A stretch of DNA of 64,000 nt from Pseudomonadota bacterium (GCA_023425645.1 JAFACG010000001.1:27460-91459); one strand, 5' to 3'; positions 26,487 through 34,815 are shown, numbered from the stretch's first letter. Program-made: numbers and translations. The notes: generated by a model not told the origin, from the sequence alone.

Positions 26487-27188
26487 ATGATCGAACGCAG
26501 ACCTTTTGCCGAGCTGGGCGGTGCCAACCATGGTTGGCTGGACGCCAAGCACCACTTTTCCTTCGCCAACTACTACGACCCCCAACGCATGGAATGGGGC
26601 GCGCTGCGCGTCTGGAATGACGACACCATCGCGGCCGGCACGGGCTTTCCGCCCCATGGCCACGCCGACATGGAGATCATCACCTACGTGCGCGAAGGCG
26701 CCATCACCCACCAGGACAGCCTGGGCAACAAGGGCCGCACCGAGGCGGGCGATGTGCAGGTCATGAGCGCCGGCACCGGCATCCGCCATGCCGAATACAA
26801 CCTGGAGCCCGTCACCACGCGCATCTTCCAGATCTGGATCCAGCCCGACCGCCGCGGCGAATCGCCTTCCTGGGGCTCCAAGCCCTTCCCCAAAGGCGAC
26901 CGCGCCGGCCAGTTCGTCACCCTGGCCAGCGGCTTCGAGCAGGACGGCGACGCCCTGCCCATCCGCACCCAGGCCCGCGTGCTGGGCGCAACCCTGAAGC
27001 AGGGCCAGAGCGCCGAACTGGAACTGCCCGAAGGCCACCTGGCTTATCTGGTGCCCGCTAAGGGCCGGGTCAGCGTCAACGCCGTGGAGCTGGAGGCCCG
27101 CGACGGCGCCGCCATCCGCGACGAGCGCAAGCTGACCATCACCGCGCTGGACGAAGCCGAACTGGTGCTGGTGCAGACGGCGCGTTAA
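26487..27188 (+). CDS. pirin family protein (YhhW/quercetinase-like)
   Basis: A 233-residue double-cupin protein. Metal-ligand motif of the N-terminal cupin is visible as PPHGHADMEIITYVREGAITHQDS and, later, GTGIRHAEYN, giving the three histidines and a glutamate expected for pirins. GGANHGWLDAKHHFSFANYYDP at the N-terminus is diagnostic of the YhhW group, some members of which have quercetin 2,3-dioxygenase activity. The C-terminal cupin lacks metal ligands, as usual. Divergent LysR regulator upstream; own terminator downstream. Confidence 0.93.
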   Translation: MIERRPFAELGGANHGWLDAKHHFSFANYYDPQRMEWGALRVWNDDTIAAGTGFPPHGHADMEIITYVREGAITHQDSLGNKGRTEAGDVQVMSAGTGIRHAEYNLEPVTTRIFQIWIQPDRRGESPSWGSKPFPKGDRAGQFVTLASGFEQDGDALPIRTQARVLGATLKQGQSAELELPEGHLAYLVPAKGRVSVNAVELEARDGAAIRDERKLTITALDEAELVLVQTAR

Positions 27189-27208
27189 AGACCGGCAAGC
27201 TGGAAAAG

Positions 27209-27244
27209 AAAACGGCAGAGCGTGATGCTCTGCCGTTTTTTGTC
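27209..27244 (+). terminator. terminator of the pirin gene
   Basis: An 11-bp perfect stem (27211-27221 with 27227-27237), 5-base loop, then a T-run. Strong rho-independent terminator 20 bases after the pirin stop. Confidence 0.92.
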
Positions 27245-27320
27245 GTCAAACATCAAACGCTCTTTGAAGCTGGACAGATTGTTCTCAGTTATCCACTGAC
27301 ACGGACAGGCTTTATCTAGA

Positions 27321-28190
27321 ATGAAAAGAAAAATGGCCCTGACAAGTCAGGGCCATATCGTACCTAGCATCGTCACCGGCACAATGTCCGGGAGAGGAAT
27401 CAATCTAGGGCAGCAGAAGCAGTATGGCGACGACAGACTTTTTTTGAAAGCCATAGACATGGAATGGACACTGCTGGAACGACATTTCTCAGTCCCAAGG
27501 CTAAGCCGCTACAAGGCTGCTCGCAAAGGCAATGTTCAATTGGCCGCTTTCGACTATCTTCAAAACATATTGCTGGCCGAATCCTTGCTGCCCATGCTCA
27601 ACACGCTTGAAATCGCACTACGAAACGGCGTGCATGCCCAATTGGCAAACAGCCATGGTCGAGCAGACTGGTGGGGACACTAGGCCGATGATGGGGGATA
27701 CATCTGGCAACTCTCCGAAATCAGAAAGGCGCGCGCCAAAGTCATCCACCGGCAGGAGACGCCAACTCCTGACAAAATTCTTGCAGAACTGCCCCTGGGA
27801 TTCTGGTGTTCTCTTTTCAATGCTCGGCATCAGCATCATCTCTGGAAGGATCTACGTCTGGTATTCCCACACTGCCCCAAACCTTTGTGTCAACGCCGCA
27901 CTATTTCCAATGCCTTGGGTCAGGTGCGCCTGCTGCGGAATCGCGTATTCCATCATGAACCTTTACTATGGATGCAGCCAGAGTTGATCAAGCAACATGC
28001 CATCGGGATAAAGCTCATCGATTGGCTTGACCCGGCTCTGCGCTCGTGGCTGGCTGGACATGATCGTCTGCCATCCCTCCGGGCTGCCAGGACTGCACAG
28101 GAGCTCATTCAGTCATCAGCTCCCTCCAGCGGATGCCCGGCCTGGACCCAGGCGTCTATGCCGCCAGACAGAGGGCGCACGCGGGTGTAG
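27321..28190 (+). pseudogene. Abi-family (HEPN) gene interrupted by an in-frame amber stop
   Basis: One reading frame, broken only by a TAG at 27681-27683, encodes an Abi-like protein. Before the stop: MEWTLLERHFSVPRLSRYK and LNTLEIALRNGVHAQL; after it: YIWQLSEIRKARAKV and ISNALGQVRLLRNRVFHHEP. The last holds the R-N-x3-H type motif that forms the RNase site of HEPN abortive-infection proteins. The likely start is the ATG at 27459; 27321 is the frame limit. The final 25 or so codons run antisense to the neighbouring gene, so the natural C-terminus seems lost. Base composition is clearly less GC-rich than neighbours, suggesting transfer. Whether the stop is a mutation, a sequencing error or read through cannot be told here. 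Confidence 0.75.
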
Positions 28191-29044
28191 CCCAGGGATT
28201 TGAGGCGTTGGGCCACGCGCGCCGCCGACGCGTCGTTGGGACAGGAACAGTAGACCACGACTTCGTGACCGTGTTCGGCCGCCACGCATCCCGGACCCTG
28301 CAGGTCCTTTTCATCCAGCGCGACCGCGCCGGGAATGCGCCCCTCGGCGCGATAGAACTCGTTGCGCACGTCCAGAATCAGCGGCTGGGCGCCGGCCTGG
28401 ATCAGCTCATACAGTTCATCCACGCTGATGCGCGCCAGTTTCAGGGTCTTCAGGAACACATGGCGCTGCCAGGCCTTGCGCGCCACGAACAGGGCCAAGG
28501 CCACGCCCAGGATCAACAAGCCCCAACGGCCCAGGGCCTCCAGGGTCTCCAGCAGCTCGCCGATGGCCGAGCTGAACAGGCTGCCCAGCAGCAAGGCCGA
28601 CCCCACCCAGATGGCCGCGCCCAGCATGTCGAACCACACGAAGCGGCGCATGCTGGTGCCCAGGGCGCCCGCCATGGCGCTGGCGACCGAGGCGAAACCC
28701 GGGATGAACTTGGCGACCAGCAGGGAGCGCGCGCCCCAGCGCAGGTAAACGGCTTCGGTCTGGCGCACGCAGGAATCCGGAGACAAGGAAATACGGCACA
28801 TGGTCGCCATGACGCGCCGCCCATAGCGGCGCCCCGCATAGAACCAGAGGATGTCGGCGATCAGGGCGCCCAGCACGGCCAGGGCCAGCAGGCCGGGCAG
28901 GGAAAACCGCCCGCCCTGGGCCAGCGCACTGGTCACGACCAGGGTCGGGTAAGCGGGGATGGGCGCCCCCAGCTGTTCGATCAGCACATTGAGAAACACC
29001 AGCCCCAAACCATGCTGTTCGATCACATTGACGAGCCACTGCAT
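28109..29044 (-). CDS. DedA-family membrane protein fused to a rhodanese domain
   Basis: A 311-residue fusion. Residues 1-200 are DedA/SNARE-associated type: IEQLGAPIPAYPTLVVTSAL, ADILWFYAGRRYGRRV and RWGARSLLVAKFIPGFASVASAMAG with the family's basic and acidic positions, plus five to six helices. Residues about 208-305 form a rhodanese domain (LILDVRNEFYRAEGRIPGAVAL) with active-site loop CSCPNDASAAR. DedA proteins are implicated in lipid (undecaprenyl phosphate or phosphatidyl) flipping; rhodanese handles sulfane sulfur. The cytosolic domain presumably faces inward. Its 3' end overlaps the broken Abi frame by about 80 bases. Confidence 0.9.
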   Translation of the reverse strand: MQWLVNVIEQHGLGLVFLNVLIEQLGAPIPAYPTLVVTSALAQGGRFSLPGLLALAVLGALIADILWFYAGRRYGRRVMATMCRISLSPDSCVRQTEAVYLRWGARSLLVAKFIPGFASVASAMAGALGTSMRRFVWFDMLGAAIWVGSALLLGSLFSSAIGELLETLEALGRWGLLILGVALALFVARKAWQRHVFLKTLKLARISVDELYELIQAGAQPLILDVRNEFYRAEGRIPGAVALDEKDLQGPGCVAAEHGHEVVVYCSCPNDASAARVAQRLKSLGYTRVRPLSGGIDAWVQAGHPLEGADD

Positions 29045-29191
29045 TGTTCGGATACCTGTCCAGCATCAGTTGAAGAGAATCAAGCCAGCATTGTCCCCCG
29101 CGCCCGACCTACGGCCTAGTTTCGGGTCCACACCTGTGGACGCTGCGCTACAGCGTCCCGGGGGAAAGATCCGCAACGGCTTCATTTTTCA

Positions 29192-29205
29192 ATACGACAC
29201 CGTAT
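29192..29205. promoter_or_regulatory. possible TetR operator
   Basis: Inverted repeat ATACG-N4-CGTAT directly before an AT-rich stretch that could serve as a -10, 73 bases upstream of the TetR start. Position and symmetry suit autoregulation; binding is inferred. Confidence 0.45.
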
Positions 29206-29277
29206 CATATAAAAATAATGTGGTTCAGGGCCATCGCCCAGACAGAAAAGGCCTCTTACTGCTCCCACGCGTCCCTC

Positions 29278-29934
29278 ATGTCCGACACAGCCACGTCCTC
29301 CAGCAACGCTCCCGCGCGCCGCAAGGGCCGCCTGACCCATCGCGGCGCAGCCCGCCGGCAGCAGATCCTGGACGAAGCCTGCGTGCGCTTCCTACAGGAC
29401 GGCTATGCAGGCGTGAGCGTGGACGAAATCGTCAAGCAGGTCGGCGGCTCCAAGACCAATGTCTACCGGCAGTTCGGCGGCAAGCAAGGGCTGTTCCTGG
29501 CCGTGGTGCAGACCCTGTCCGCGCAATTCCTGCGCGACCTGGACCAGATCGATCTGCGCGACCAGCCGCCCGAACAGGGCCTGAAGATACTGGCTCACGC
29601 CCTGCTCAGCATTCTGCTGCAGGAACAGCACTTGGCTTTCCAGCGCCTGATCGTCGCCGAGGCGGCGCGCTTCCCTGAAATGGGGCGGACGTGGCTGGAA
29701 AGCGGCCCGCAGCAGTCCCGCCGCATCATCGCCCGCTACCTGCAAAGCCAGCAGACGCAAGGCCGGATACGGCCCATCGATCCCTTGCGCGCCGCATTGT
29801 TCTTCCATGACATGATCACCTTCAACCCGGTCCACCTGGCCATGCTGGGCATGGGCTACGGCCCCAGCGAACTGAACCGCTTCATCGAGGACGCCGTGAG
29901 CGCCTTTCTGCAAGGCCACCAGACGCGCCCCTGA
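29278..29934 (+). CDS. TetR family transcriptional regulator
   Basis: A 218-residue TetR regulator. After a basic N-terminal tail, the HTH lies at about residues 28-75 (RQQILDEACVRFLQDGYAGVSVDEIVKQVGGSKTNVYRQFGGKQGLF). The C-terminal part (FHDMITFNPVHLAMLGMG) resembles the TetR_C AefR-like group. The ATG at 29278 is chosen because homology begins soon after; an upstream in-frame ATG (29218) lies inside the promoter region. No target gene is adjacent: downstream is a repeat region, so regulation in trans or only of itself. Confidence 0.83.
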   Translation: MSDTATSSSNAPARRKGRLTHRGAARRQQILDEACVRFLQDGYAGVSVDEIVKQVGGSKTNVYRQFGGKQGLFLAVVQTLSAQFLRDLDQIDLRDQPPEQGLKILAHALLSILLQEQHLAFQRLIVAEAARFPEMGRTWLESGPQQSRRIIARYLQSQQTQGRIRPIDPLRAALFFHDMITFNPVHLAMLGMGYGPSELNRFIEDAVSAFLQGHQTRP

Positions 29935-29949
29935 ACGCCGCCCGCCAAA

Positions 29950-30545
29950 AAACTGGGTTTTCGAGGAATTCCGGGGATTCCTCCGTGTTTGACGAGCCGT
30001 TTGGGCCAAGCGGATAGAAGCTCGGGTTCTCGCGAGGCAGGCCGCCTAACGCGTCAACCTCACATCCCGCTGAGCTTTCTGTTTGGTGAATGATGCCTAT
30101 GGCCGGGTCGATGCCATCGGTATTTTGAGCCGTTCAAGGCGCGGGAAGATCGGACGGGGCGGGTGAAGAACTCCGGGCTGTCGCCCGGAGATTCGTCGCC
30201 ACGATTCAGGGGCGCCTGCGGCGCCATAGATAGATAGCCCCGCTTAACCCCGCCCTATCTGGCGGGGTTGCCCTTGGGCTCGTGGTCGGATGGCTTGCCG
30301 CAGGCGGGGTGCGGGGACGGGAGTTAAGCGTCGTTCTGTTCGACGGCGGCGCTTGTTGCTCGCCCGGGGGGCGAGCAACCCGTCGGAGTTAACGACGCGC
30401 CCGGCCAGGCACCCCGACCAGGGTACCGGCGCGGCGCGCCGGCAAGCCGTCAGCTCCGTCCGATCTTCCTGCGCCTTGAACGGCGTCTTCAAAGAACCAG
30501 TTCGGCATCGACTTGGCAATTCAGTCCCCGGAATTCTTCGAAGAA
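29950..30545. repeat. hairpin-rich dispersed repeat region (locus A)
   Basis: About 600 bases without a credible gene. It contains at least five strong hairpins: 30171-30190, 30211-30225, 30246-30269 (9 bp), 30329-30345 and 30355-30379 (11 bp). A 32-bp inverted repeat with two mismatches joins 30129-30160 and 30453-30484. Three modules match the element at 52312-52662: a GCCGTTTGGGCC module near 29997, a GCAGGCGGGRTGCGGGG-plus-two-hairpins module (30299-30395, same orientation) and a 60-bp module at 30480-30545 in opposite orientation. Open frames here (30244-30567 minus) follow the DNA repeat and are not evidence of protein. Confidence 0.75.
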
Positions 30546-30643
30546 TCAAAAACTGGCCCTGATCCATCGGCTGCGCCAGACACTCTTGTTACAATTGGTT
30601 CACCCCAACGACAGCGGCCGGCTCTCCGGCCCTTGGCCAAACA

Positions 30644-31792
30644 GTGAATCCAACCGCCGATCAGTACTTCGTCTTGATCGTCCCCGCCTGCTCGGCGCTG
30701 CTGGGCGTGGCCATGATCTACTGCTGGAGCCTCCTGCGCGAACACCGCTACCTGCTCTGGATCGCCGCCGGCTACCTGATCACGACCATCCCCTTGAGCG
30801 TGCACAGCCTGATGAACAACCAGCAATTGGCGAACTGGTCCGTATTGATGTCGGCGCTGTACCTGGGCGGGGTCTGGAGCATGGCGCATGGCGTGGCGCT
30901 GCGCTTTGAAGGCCGAATGAACGCATGGGCCGCGGCTCTGGTCATCGCAGCGACGCTGGGACTGCTGTTCTATTTCTCGCATATCGACGATCAGCTCTGG
31001 ATGCGCATGGACTGCCTGAACGTCGGGCTCGCCCTGCTGGTCGCCCTGCCGGCCCGCGCCGTGCTGTTCGGGCACCGGCCGCGCATACCCCTGGCCAGGA
31101 TGCTGCGCGTGTCCTACGTGATCGTGCTGGCCTACGCCGTGATCCGCATCTTCGTGCTGGCCGCCCTTATGCCCCAGGATCCGCAGGTCGAGGTGACCCG
31201 TTCGGGCTTCTGGCTGCTGATGCTTGCCGCGAACATGATCATCAGCATCTGGCTGGCCCTGGTGATCCTGGCGAGCACCGCCCTGTCCATCGTGCAGGTC
31301 CTGGACCAGGAACGCAGCCGCGATCCGCTGACCCGCCTGCTCAACCGCCGCGCTTTCTTCGAGCAGGCCCGCAAGCGCATGCAAGAAGAAGGCGCACAAG
31401 GCTGGGCCGTGCTGATCTGCGACATCGATCATTTCAAGACCATCAACGACACCTTGGGCCACGCCGCCGGCGATCAGGCGCTGCAGGAAGTCAGCGCCCT
31501 GCTGGCGCGCCAGGCCCGGCAGGAAGACCTGGTCGCCCGCTTCGGCGGGGAAGAGTTCGTGCTGCTGATGCGCTGCCCCGACCTGCTGACGGCACGCCAG
31601 GCCGCCGAACGGCTGCGCACCTGCCTGATGGACCTGCGCATCGCCGGCCTGCCCGACGCCCTGACCGCCAGTTTCGGCCTGACTCTGCTGACGGCGGACG
31701 GCGACCTGGACGCCGCCATCCACCAGGCCGACGCCCTGCTTTATCAGGCCAAGCACGCCGGCCGCAATCAGGTTGCCTGGGCTCAGGCCTGA
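30644..31792 (+). CDS. membrane-anchored diguanylate cyclase (GGDEF)
   Basis: A 382-residue protein with a six-helix membrane sensor (about residues 5-210) and a C-terminal GGDEF domain. The active-site signature is GGEEF at 301-305, preceded by RQED five residues upstream, which is the RxxD allosteric inhibition site; NRRAFFEQA, CDIDHFKTINDTLGHAAGD are the other conserved blocks. It should make cyclic di-GMP and be product-inhibited. No EAL domain. Starts with GTG at 30644, no better ATG nearby. A PilZ/YcgR receiver for the same messenger is encoded at 62044. Confidence 0.92.
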   Translation: MNPTADQYFVLIVPACSALLGVAMIYCWSLLREHRYLLWIAAGYLITTIPLSVHSLMNNQQLANWSVLMSALYLGGVWSMAHGVALRFEGRMNAWAAALVIAATLGLLFYFSHIDDQLWMRMDCLNVGLALLVALPARAVLFGHRPRIPLARMLRVSYVIVLAYAVIRIFVLAALMPQDPQVEVTRSGFWLLMLAANMIISIWLALVILASTALSIVQVLDQERSRDPLTRLLNRRAFFEQARKRMQEEGAQGWAVLICDIDHFKTINDTLGHAAGDQALQEVSALLARQARQEDLVARFGGEEFVLLMRCPDLLTARQAAERLRTCLMDLRIAGLPDALTASFGLTLLTADGDLDAAIHQADALLYQAKHAGRNQVAWAQA

Positions 31793-31918
31793 GCCCGTCA
31801 TCCCCATTCCTGTGGATGCCCGCCAGGGTATTTTTCCTATATCGTCAGATTCGCAGGCGGGCGCATCAGCCGGCCCCGAAACAACATGAGGCTGCGTATG
31901 CGGCCAACAGGAGACTCC

Positions 31919-32131
31919 ATGACATTGACGCAGATGACCGCTACCGAACTGCTGGACGGCCTGGAGCAAGGCCGGGCGCTACCGCTGGACGGCATACCGC
32001 TGGCGCTCAAGGACAATATCAATACCTGCGACATGCCCACCACATCCAGCATCGGGGCGGACGAACGCCTGCTGGCGCTGTGCCGCACACTGGATCCCTT
32101 GCTGCCGCCCACCCCTGCGCCCGTCTGCTGA
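31919..32131 (+). pseudogene. amidase gene remnant
   Basis: An open frame of 70 codons with a good ribosome binding site (AGGAG five bases before ATG). It encodes an amidase-signature fragment, LDGIPLALKDNINTCDMPTTSS, where the Lys is the first catalytic residue of amidase-signature enzymes, followed by DPLLPPTPAPV, which resembles a late part of the fold. Full-length enzymes are about 450-500 residues, so at least two internal blocks are missing. A decayed GatA/amidase-like gene at the edge of the accessory region. Confidence 0.7.
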
Positions 32132-32137
32132 AGGGAA

Positions 32138-32260
32138 TCAGGCATTCAGGCGCTGGCGCGCCAGCCGGGACGCCCGCCCGGCCCGATTGGCGCAGCCGCA
32201 TTTGACCAGCAGGCGTCCCCGATGCGTACGCACGGTGGCGAAACCGATACCAGGCATGGA
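32138..32260 (-). pseudogene. LuxR-type HTH gene, 3' tail remnant
   Basis: On the minus strand the last 35 or so codons before a stop encode TVRTHRGRLLVKCGCANRAG and a basic tail, matching the recognition helix and C-terminus of LuxR/response-regulator HTH domains (pattern TV-x-THR-x-RLL-x-KLG-x-NRA). Nothing upstream on that strand continues the domain; instead the GNAT gene begins on the other strand. It looks like a regulator cut by insertion of the accessory DNA. Confidence 0.6.
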
Positions 32261-32266
32261 GCCAGT

Positions 32267-32809
32267 ATGACTTTGATCCAACTCGATCGTGTGGCCCGCG
32301 CCGACGCCCCCGAGCTGATCGCCGCAAATCGTGCGAACCAGGAATACCATTTGCCGTGGGTCACATCCTTTACGGACCAAGCGGGTTTTGACAACTGGTT
32401 TGCACGGTGCCTGACCGGGCCGAATGTAGGCCTTGTGGCTCGAGAGCGGGTTTCCAGGCAGATCGTCGGCATCATCAATATCAACGAAATCGTGGCAGGC
32501 TCTTTCCAGAGCGCCTACCTAGGCTACTACGGAATGTCGAACTTTAGCCGAAAGGGGCTCATGACCGAAGCATTGCAAGCTGCCGTCGACCATGCCTTTG
32601 ATGACCTTGGATTGCATCGCCTTGAAGCAAACATACAACCCGAAAACCAAGCATCGATAGCCCTGGTGCGCCGCCTGGGATTTCAGGAAGAAGGCTATTC
32701 GCCGCGCTATCTACGCATCAACGGCGAATGGCGAGACCATGAGCGCTGGGCCCTGCTCGCCGATATGGCAGAGTGGCGCAGAACAAAGCCCATCATGGGT
32801 AATACGTAG
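32267..32809 (+). CDS. GNAT family N-acetyltransferase (RimJ/RimL-like)
   Basis: A 180-residue acetyltransferase. FSRKGLMTEALQAAVDHAF contains the acetyl-CoA-binding region (variant of R/Q-x-x-G-x-G/A) and GLHRLEANIQPENQASIALVRRLGFQEEGY is the classic RimJ/RimL end. Likely N-terminal or small-molecule amine acetylation; the substrate is unknown. Start at 32267 is supported by GGAG five bases upstream. Composition is less GC-rich than the chromosome backbone, suggesting this is the first gene of the acquired segment. Confidence 0.85.
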   Translation: MTLIQLDRVARADAPELIAANRANQEYHLPWVTSFTDQAGFDNWFARCLTGPNVGLVARERVSRQIVGIININEIVAGSFQSAYLGYYGMSNFSRKGLMTEALQAAVDHAFDDLGLHRLEANIQPENQASIALVRRLGFQEEGYSPRYLRINGEWRDHERWALLADMAEWRRTKPIMGNT

Positions 32810-32933
32810 GAAGCTGCAACCGTAAGCGGGCCACGAACGAGTAAGGTTTTCTGATCGCAGTGCCATGGCTGAATCCTGCTGATTCCATGGCAGCGAGGGC
32901 CTCTTCTGTTTCCTCGGCCAGTTCTTTGGACTT

Positions 32934-33020
32934 TCCGTACTTTCCGCCGTTCAGCTTTGAACTTTCTGAACCGCTCTATAGGGTGAGCCCCAGAAAACTC
33001 CGAGTCTAGGCGACCGCTCC
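32934..33020. repeat. direct repeat copy 1 (about 88 bp)
   Basis: Shares with 38932-39020 an imperfect direct repeat including TACTTTCCGCCGTT, CTTTCTGAACC and GAAAACTCCGAGTCT. It ends at the IS1182-family insertion point. The sequence on either outer side of the two copies differs, so the repeat has a sharp boundary at its left end. Confidence 0.8.
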
Positions 33021-33025
33021 TGGCC

Positions 33026-34705
33026 GAGGCTGTGTGAAAACCCTTCGTTGCTCGCCTGATCCCAATTAAAATGGGCCAACCCGTTTAAGCGAGGTGGCCG
33101 ATGAAGCGATTTATCGAAGGCGAGGACCGAAGTCAGTTTACATTGCTGCCCGAGTGCTTGGATGATTTCATTGGTGAGGACAACCCGGTGCGCGTTGTCG
33201 ATATCTTCGTCGATGAGATTGATCTACAGTCGCTCGGCTTCAGTGGTGTCGATCCTGCGGCGACGGGGCGCCCCGCCTATCATCCCGCCGTTCTGCTAAA
33301 GCTCTACATCTACGGGTACCTCAACCGTATCCAGTCCAGTCGTCGGCTTGAGCGAGAAGCACAACGCAATGTCGAGCTGATGTGGCTCACGGGCCGATTG
33401 GCGCCAGACTTCAAAACCATTGCTGACTTCCGTCGCAATAACGGCCCTGGAATTCGCAATGTCTGCAAGCGCTTCGTCGCCATGTGTCGCCAGTTAAAGA
33501 TCTTCTCGCAAGCCATCGTTGCCATCGACGGTAGCAAGTTCAAGGCGGTCAACAGCCGCGACCGCAACGTTACGCCAAGTAAGATCGACAGGCGGCAGGA
33601 ACAAATCGAGCAAAGTATCCAGCGCTATCTTGATACTCTGGAGACCGCTGACCGGACTCAGCCTGTGGAGGCCGAGGCCAAGACCGATCGGCTGCAAGAG
33701 AAGATTGGGAAGCTGCGCGAGCGAGTACGGCAACTGAACGGGATGAAGGAGCATTTAAAAACCGTTCCCGATGGGCAAATATCGCTGACGGATCCCGACG
33801 CACGCTCAATGATCTCCCAGGCCAAGGGATCCGGCCTGGTAGGCTACAACGTACAGATGGCCGTCGAAGCAGAGCATCATCTGATCGTTGCTCATGAGGT
33901 CACGAATATAGGGAATGATCGGGCTCAACTGAGCAAGATGGCTCGTGTGGCCGGCGAAGCCATTGGACACCAGAGTCTGCAAGCGTTCGCCGACCGTGGC
34001 TACTTCAACGGCCCGGAGATTAAGGCTTGCGAGGATGCGGGCATTGCCGTGTTCGTACCTAAACCGATGACGTCCAATGCCAAGGCCGACGGCCGCTTTA
34101 GCAAGGCGGACTTCATTTACATCGCGCAGGACGATGAGTATCAGTGCCCTGCCGGAGAGCGGGCGATCCACAGGTTCACTACGGTGGAGAAAGGCCTGGG
34201 CCTGCGCATCTACTGGCCAAGTGCTTGTCCTCAATGCCCCATCAAACAACAGTGCACGACCAGCAGCTATCGACGTATCCGCCGCTGGGAACATGAAGAG
34301 GTGCTGGAGCAAGTTCAGCAGCGCCTAGATCGCAAGCCAGATGCCATGACGCTTCGACGGCGCACGGTCGAGCATGTGTTCGGGACGCTCAAGCACTGGA
34401 TGGGTTCGACGCACTTCCTGACGCGCACGCTCGAACATGTGAGTACCGAGATGAGCTTGCATGTGCTCGCCTACAACCTGAAGCAATTGATTAGCATGCT
34501 GGGCATCGCTGGAACGATGAAAGCTATCAAGTCGGCAAGGGCTTGAGCCCTTTTATGCGCTGTTGAAGCTCGCGAAATAAGCCAAAGCCTCGCTTACAAG
34601 GCTACTCAACACATAAGTAAGTTGGATCGCGGCATATGATAAACGGCGTGCTCACTGCCGAACGCTGCACATGCTGAGACTGCCAATACGTTTCCACACA
34701 GCCTC
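33026..34705 (+). mobile_element. IS1182-family insertion sequence with intact ends
   Basis: A 1680-bp element bounded by 16-bp terminal inverted repeats (GAGGCTGTGTGAAAAC at 33026-33041, its complement with one mismatch at 34690-34705). Both ends are flanked by GGCC (33022-33025 and 34706-34709), a plausible 4-bp target duplication. It encloses a full-length transposase, so it may still be active. It sits in DNA rich in short GC palindromes. Confidence 0.85.
33101..34546 (+). CDS. IS1182 family transposase
   Basis: A 481-residue DDE transposase, full length for the family. N-terminal DUF772-type DNA-binding region (RPAYHPAVLLKLYIYGYLNRIQSSRRLEREAQRN, LAPDFKTIADFRR) and catalytic region with AIDGSKFKAVNSRD (first Asp), GYNVQMAVEAEHHLIVAHEVTN and ADRGYFNG (second Asp), and a late RRRTVEHVFGTLKHWMG (Glu). 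A cysteine group CPQCPIKQQC is the usual insert. No frameshift or stop is seen. Confidence 0.95.
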   Translation: MKRFIEGEDRSQFTLLPECLDDFIGEDNPVRVVDIFVDEIDLQSLGFSGVDPAATGRPAYHPAVLLKLYIYGYLNRIQSSRRLEREAQRNVELMWLTGRLAPDFKTIADFRRNNGPGIRNVCKRFVAMCRQLKIFSQAIVAIDGSKFKAVNSRDRNVTPSKIDRRQEQIEQSIQRYLDTLETADRTQPVEAEAKTDRLQEKIGKLRERVRQLNGMKEHLKTVPDGQISLTDPDARSMISQAKGSGLVGYNVQMAVEAEHHLIVAHEVTNIGNDRAQLSKMARVAGEAIGHQSLQAFADRGYFNGPEIKACEDAGIAVFVPKPMTSNAKADGRFSKADFIYIAQDDEYQCPAGERAIHRFTTVEKGLGLRIYWPSACPQCPIKQQCTTSSYRRIRRWEHEEVLEQVQQRLDRKPDAMTLRRRTVEHVFGTLKHWMGSTHFLTRTLEHVSTEMSLHVLAYNLKQLISMLGIAGTMKAIKSARA

Positions 34706-34815
34706 GGCCTAAAGCGGACATTAGGATGGAAGCGGACGAAAGCGGGCGGCCGTTAGCGGTCTACGGCCGAACCGCGGACTGGAGGCCGGCGTGTGCCGGC
34801 CGCTCCTGGAACGCG

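Noticed and set aside
27211..27240. Start of a repeat array or CRISPR-like unit
   Set aside because: It is a single terminator hairpin; no regularly spaced repeats occur nearby or elsewhere in the window.
30244..30567. 107-codon minus-strand open frame, with a related peptide from 52347-52643
   Set aside because: The peptide similarity is explained by the DNA repeat; outside the 60-bp shared module the peptides do not align while DNA hairpins do.
32810..32933. Minus-strand coding tail (SKELAEETEEALAAMESAG...) running into direct repeat copy 1
   Set aside because: Open frame with plausible composition but no family recognised and no start; cannot be supported as a gene.
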